Positions 13,104 to 15,874 of a DNA stretch of 15,874 bases are shown here, one piece after another. The position numbers and the translations under genes are program-made. The DNA lies in contig VBLZ01000080.1 in NCBI GenBank assembly GCA_005878515.1, forward strand, positions 1 to 15,874. Direction: 5' to 3'. The notes beneath the pieces were generated by a model. It did no database searches. It was given only the letters and a program-made list of their open reading frames with translations, and was not told the origin of the DNA. Positions within the stretch are counted from its first letter, which is position 1; the number at the start of each line of letters is the position of its first letter. This stretch comes from Methanobacteriota archaeon. Lineage in GTDB: Archaea > Thermoplasmatota > Thermoplasmata > RBG-16-68-12.

Positions 13104-14447
13104 ATGGTCCTCGAAAAACTCGGCGGCTCCCTCCGCGAGGCGCTCCGCAAGATCGCGGGCGCCAGCTACGTCGACGAGTCGCTCATCAAAGAAATCGTCC
13201 GCGACATCCAGCGGGCCCTCATCCAGGCGGACGTGAACGTTCAGCTCGCCCTCGGGATCACGAAACAGCTCCAGCGGCGGGCGCTCGAAGAGAAGCCGCC
13301 TCCGGGCATGAGCCCCCGCGAGCACGTCGTGCGAATCATCTACGAGGAACTCGTGAAGATCCTCGGCAGCACCCGCGAGGTCCCGCTCCAGAAGCAGCGG
13401 ATCCTGCTCGTCGGGCTGTACGGCCAAGGCAAGACGACGACCGCCGGCAAGCTGGCGAAGTTCTTCCAGAAGAAAGGGCTCTCGGTCGGCCTCGTCGCGG
13501 CGGACGTCCACCGGCCCGCGGCGTACGATCAGCTCAAGCAGCTCGCGGAGCAGATCAACGCGCCGTTCTACGGCGACCCGGGGGCGAAAGAGGCCGTGAA
13601 GATCGCCAAGGCCGGGGTGAAGGCGCTCACCGCGAGCGACGTGATCATCGTCGACTCGTCCGGTCGTCACGCCCTCGAGCCGGACCTCATCGCCGAGATC
13701 GAGGGGGTCGCGAAGGCGGTCCAGGCGGACGAACGCCTGCTCGTACTGGACGCGACCGTGGGGCAGCAGGCCGGGCCGCAGGCGAAGGCGTTCCACGACG
13801 CGGTCGGGATCACGGGCGTCATCGTCACGAAGCTCGACGGAACGGCGAAAGGGGGCGGCGCCCTGTCTGCCGTGGCCGAGGTGAAGGCGCCGATCGTCTT
13901 CATCGGCGTCGGCGAGAAGATCGACGACCTCGAGAAGTTCGAGCCGCCGCGGTTCATCTCGCGCCTCCTGGGAATGGGCGACCTCGAAACGCTCCTCGAA
14001 CGCGCGCAGGAAGCGATCGATGCGCAGAAGGCGGAGGCGCTCACGAAGAAGATCATGGCGGGAAAGTTCACCCTGAACGAGATGTACGAACAGATCGAAA
14101 TGCTGACGGACATGGGGCCCATGCGGAAGCTCGCCTCGTTGATTCCTGGCATGGGCGGGAAGATGAAGGACGCGGACATGGAGAGCACGCAGGCGCGCCT
14201 TCGTCGGTTCAAGATCATCATGGATTCGATGACCGACGACGAGATGAAGGACCCGAAACTGGTGAAGTCCTCCCGGGTGCAACGGATCGCGCGCGGTGCG
14301 GGGGTGGCACCGCGGGACGTGAAGGAGTTACTTCGAAATTATGAGATGTCCCGCAAGGCGATCAAGGGCTTCGCTGGGAACCGGAAGATGCGGAAGCAGC
14401 TCATGGCGCAGCTCGAGGCTTCAGGCGTCGACATCGACGACGGCTGA
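13104..14447 (+). CDS. srp54: Signal recognition particle protein SRP54
   Basis: The GTPase of the signal recognition particle: binds SRP RNA and signal sequences on nascent chains and docks with FtsY at the membrane. At 447 residues the length is typical. The N domain (1-90) is helical. The G domain shows G1 GLYGQGKTTTAGKLA (104-118), AADVHRPAAYDQL (132-144), G3 DSSGRH (184-189), G4 TKLDGTAKGG (242-251) and the closing GVGEKIDDLEKFEP. The M domain (about 295-440) has Met-rich helices (LIPGMGGKMKDADME) and the RNA-binding SRVQRIARGAGV motif (390-401). G3 reads DSSGRH where DTAGR is common, a mild change. The start is supported by GGAG 7 bp upstream. No FtsY gene or recognisable SRP RNA is in the window. 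Confidence 0.97.
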   Translation: MVLEKLGGSLREALRKIAGASYVDESLIKEIVRDIQRALIQADVNVQLALGITKQLQRRALEEKPPPGMSPREHVVRIIYEELVKILGSTREVPLQKQRILLVGLYGQGKTTTAGKLAKFFQKKGLSVGLVAADVHRPAAYDQLKQLAEQINAPFYGDPGAKEAVKIAKAGVKALTASDVIIVDSSGRHALEPDLIAEIEGVAKAVQADERLLVLDATVGQQAGPQAKAFHDAVGITGVIVTKLDGTAKGGGALSAVAEVKAPIVFIGVGEKIDDLEKFEPPRFISRLLGMGDLETLLERAQEAIDAQKAEALTKKIMAGKFTLNEMYEQIEMLTDMGPMRKLASLIPGMGGKMKDADMESTQARLRRFKIIMDSMTDDEMKDPKLVKSSRVQRIARGAGVAPRDVKELLRNYEMSRKAIKGFAGNRKMRKQLMAQLEASGVDIDDG

Positions 14448-14464
14448 CGTACCACTCCGATACG

Positions 14465-14479
14465 ACACCTTAATGGTGT
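14465..14479. promoter_or_regulatory. Palindrome with A/T centre upstream of the DUF47 gene
   Basis: ACACC-TTAAT-GGTGT is a perfect 5-base inverted repeat around TTAAT, about 42 bp before the ATG at 14514. TTAAT can act as box A, giving a leader of about 15 nt with GGGAG/GAGGG purine tracts before the ATG. Bound by a repressor, it would block the promoter of the phosphate genes. A hairpin after srp54 is the other reading. Confidence 0.4.
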
Positions 14480-14513
14480 ACTAGGACTACCGCGTTAACG
14501 GGGAGCGAGGGCC

Positions 14514-15143
14514 ATGGGTTTGAAAGGATGGATTATCCCGCAGGAGCGGCAGTTTTTCGACCTCCTCGAGAAACTCGCCGGCACGGTCGACGAGGGTGCG
14601 ATCGCGCTGGCGGACCTGCTGCACGACTTCCGCGACGTGCCGATGAAGTGCCGCCGGATCAAGGACGTGGAGCACCAGGGCGACGAGATCGTCCATCGGG
14701 TTTACGAGGAATTGAACAAGACGTTCATCACGCCGATCGACCGGGAGGACATCCAGGCCCTCGCCACCGAGCTCGACAATGTCCTCGACATGATCGAGGC
14801 CGCCTCGAGCCGGATCGGCCTCTATGAAATTGATCGACCGACCGAGGCGATGGTGCAGCTCGGAAATGTAATCAAAGACGGGACGCGGCTCCTCAAGGAG
14901 GCGGTCGGGATGATCCGCAACATGAAACAGGCCAACGGGGTCGAGCGGATCTCCATCGAGGTCCACCGCCTCGAGAACGTCGCCGACGACCTCATGAACA
15001 ACGCCGTCGCGGCCCTCTTCCGTCAGGAGGATCCCGTGACGATCATCAAGTTCAAGGAGATCACCGAGGTCCTCGAGCAGGCCACGGACCACTGCGAGGA
15101 CGTCGCCAACGTGCTGAGCGACATCGTGGCGAAGAATCAGTGA
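14514..15143 (+). CDS. DUF47 / PhoU-like phosphate transport regulator
   Basis: A 209-residue all-helical protein of the DUF47 family, related to PhoU and usually encoded next to PiT permeases, whose activity it is thought to control. Two PhoU-type metal-binding motifs E-x3-D are seen, E53-HQG-D57 (in IKDVEHQGDEIVHRVYEEL) and E154-NVA-D158 (in HRLENVADDLMNNAV), plus a third E188-QAT-D192. The segment FITPIDREDIQALATELDNVLD (71-92) is characteristic of the family. It starts with ATG after purine-rich GGGAGCGAGGG. The PiT gene follows 56 bp downstream on the same strand, so the two form an operon. Confidence 0.93.
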   Translation: MGLKGWIIPQERQFFDLLEKLAGTVDEGAIALADLLHDFRDVPMKCRRIKDVEHQGDEIVHRVYEELNKTFITPIDREDIQALATELDNVLDMIEAASSRIGLYEIDRPTEAMVQLGNVIKDGTRLLKEAVGMIRNMKQANGVERISIEVHRLENVADDLMNNAVAALFRQEDPVTIIKFKEITEVLEQATDHCEDVANVLSDIVAKNQ

Positions 15144-15199
15144 GTCGCCGGAGGGCTCTCGCGGCAGGAAGTAGAACGCGGGGGAGGCACGGACCCGGA

Positions 15200-15874
15200 A
15201 TGGCGGATCTCTTCACGATCCTCGTCGTCGCGATCCTCGTCGTCTTCTCGTTCGACTTCTTCAACGGGTTCCATGACGCCGCGAACGCGATCGCGACGAT
15301 TGTCGCGACGAAAGTCCTCACGCCGACGAAGGCGGTCGCCATGGCGGCGGCCGGCAACTTCGTCGGGATGGTCTTCATCACGAATGCCATCGCGGAAACG
15401 ATCGGCAAGGGGATCATCGACACGAACGTCCTCGGGGTAAATGCCCTACCGCTGAGCGACGCCGCATTCTTCCATTCGATGGCCATCATCATGGGGGGCG
15501 TCGTCGGCGCGATCGTGTGGGACCTGATCACGTGGGTTTGGGGCCTCCCGACGTCGAGCAGTCACGCGCTGATCGGTGGCCTCATCGGCGCGTCGGCGCT
15601 CGCGGCCGGACCCGGGTCGATCCTCCTCCCGAGCACCACGAACATGCTCCTCTTCCTCTTCGTGACAGGGATGGCGTTCGTGCTCGGCGCCGCCTCTTAC
15701 TTTGCGTATGACGTCATCATCCGGAGGCACCGGCCGACACTCGGGACGACGATTCTGGCCGGTCTTCTCACGGGACTCCTCCCGGCGGTCATCCTCGGAA
15801 AGATCCTCCTGAAAGGGCTCGTCCAAATCGTGGTGTACATGGTCGCCGCGCCGCTCGTCGGGCTCACGTTCGCG
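15200..15874 (+). CDS. pit: PiT-family inorganic phosphate permease (3' partial)
   Basis: The frame opens with ATG at 15200 and stays open for 225 codons to the window edge, so the C-terminal half is missing. It begins with a membrane helix (LFTILVVAILVVFSF) that leads into the PiT signature FFNGFHDAANAIATIVATKV, and a second signature, GLPTSSSHALIGGLIGA, lies near residue 115-131. Several more hydrophobic helices follow. PiT carriers bring in phosphate, as metal-phosphate or with H+/Na+ depending on the member. A GGAGG at 15183-15187 lies 12 bp before the ATG, rather far. Pairing with the DUF47 gene upstream is the classic arrangement. Confidence 0.95.
   Translation, partial: MADLFTILVVAILVVFSFDFFNGFHDAANAIATIVATKVLTPTKAVAMAAAGNFVGMVFITNAIAETIGKGIIDTNVLGVNALPLSDAAFFHSMAIIMGGVVGAIVWDLITWVWGLPTSSSHALIGGLIGASALAAGPGSILLPSTTNMLLFLFVTGMAFVLGAASYFAYDVIIRRHRPTLGTTILAGLLTGLLPAVILGKILLKGLVQIVVYMVAAPLVGLTFA

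Overview
The window is about 15.9 kb of GC-rich, densely packed DNA that reads as the chromosome of an archaeon, most likely a euryarchaeal lineage near Thermoplasmatota (the lineage is inference). The support is archaeal-type SRP54, the archaeal form of S-adenosylmethionine synthetase, an archaeal coiled-coil family (COG1340), and A/T-rich box A promoter elements about 27-33 bp before several predicted starts, as expected for short-leader or leaderless archaeal transcripts. Many genes abut: two convergent pairs are separated by 0 and 1 bp, and one same-strand pair overlaps by ATGA.

Layout. 1-2592 (+): the 3' part of a very large helical-repeat protein (eleven units of about 63 residues) with a CARDB-like beta domain and a RING-like zinc finger at the C-terminus. 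2593-4113 (-): histidine ammonia-lyase, divergent from tRNase Z at 4205-5113 (+). 5114-6150 looks accessory, with weaker codon bias: a small unknown protein gene (5163-5402, -) bracketed by two copies of the same palindromic site GTTATCGT-N6-ACGATAAC, then a small membrane-anchored surface protein (5595-6149, +). 6228-6788 (-): an HTH-CBS regulator divergent from metK (6968-8164, +), followed by glyA (8214-9491, +); these two enzymes join SAM and one-carbon metabolism. 9493-11732 (-) is a compact three-gene unit: a single-pass membrane protein with a glycosylatable ectodomain and a cytosolic roadblock/longin-like domain, a short TPR protein, and a Ras-like GTPase. Divergent from it is a COG1340 coiled-coil protein (11884-12747, +). 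12748-13103 has no protein gene but shows a promoter-like element, several hairpins and a T-tract, so it may encode a structured RNA. SRP54 (13104-14447, +) follows, then a DUF47/PhoU-like protein (14514-15143, +) and a PiT phosphate permease that runs off the right edge (15200-15874, +).

How the genes work together. Most are housekeeping: tRNA 3' processing, SAM and glycine/C1 supply, protein targeting and phosphate uptake. The best candidate for an undescribed system is the receptor-TPR-GTPase operon, whose layout suggests transmembrane signalling to a small GTPase that lacks the usual catalytic glutamine. Next come the palindrome-bracketed small gene at 5135-5461, the intergenic RNA candidate at about 12845-13030, and the repeat/RING protein at the left edge.
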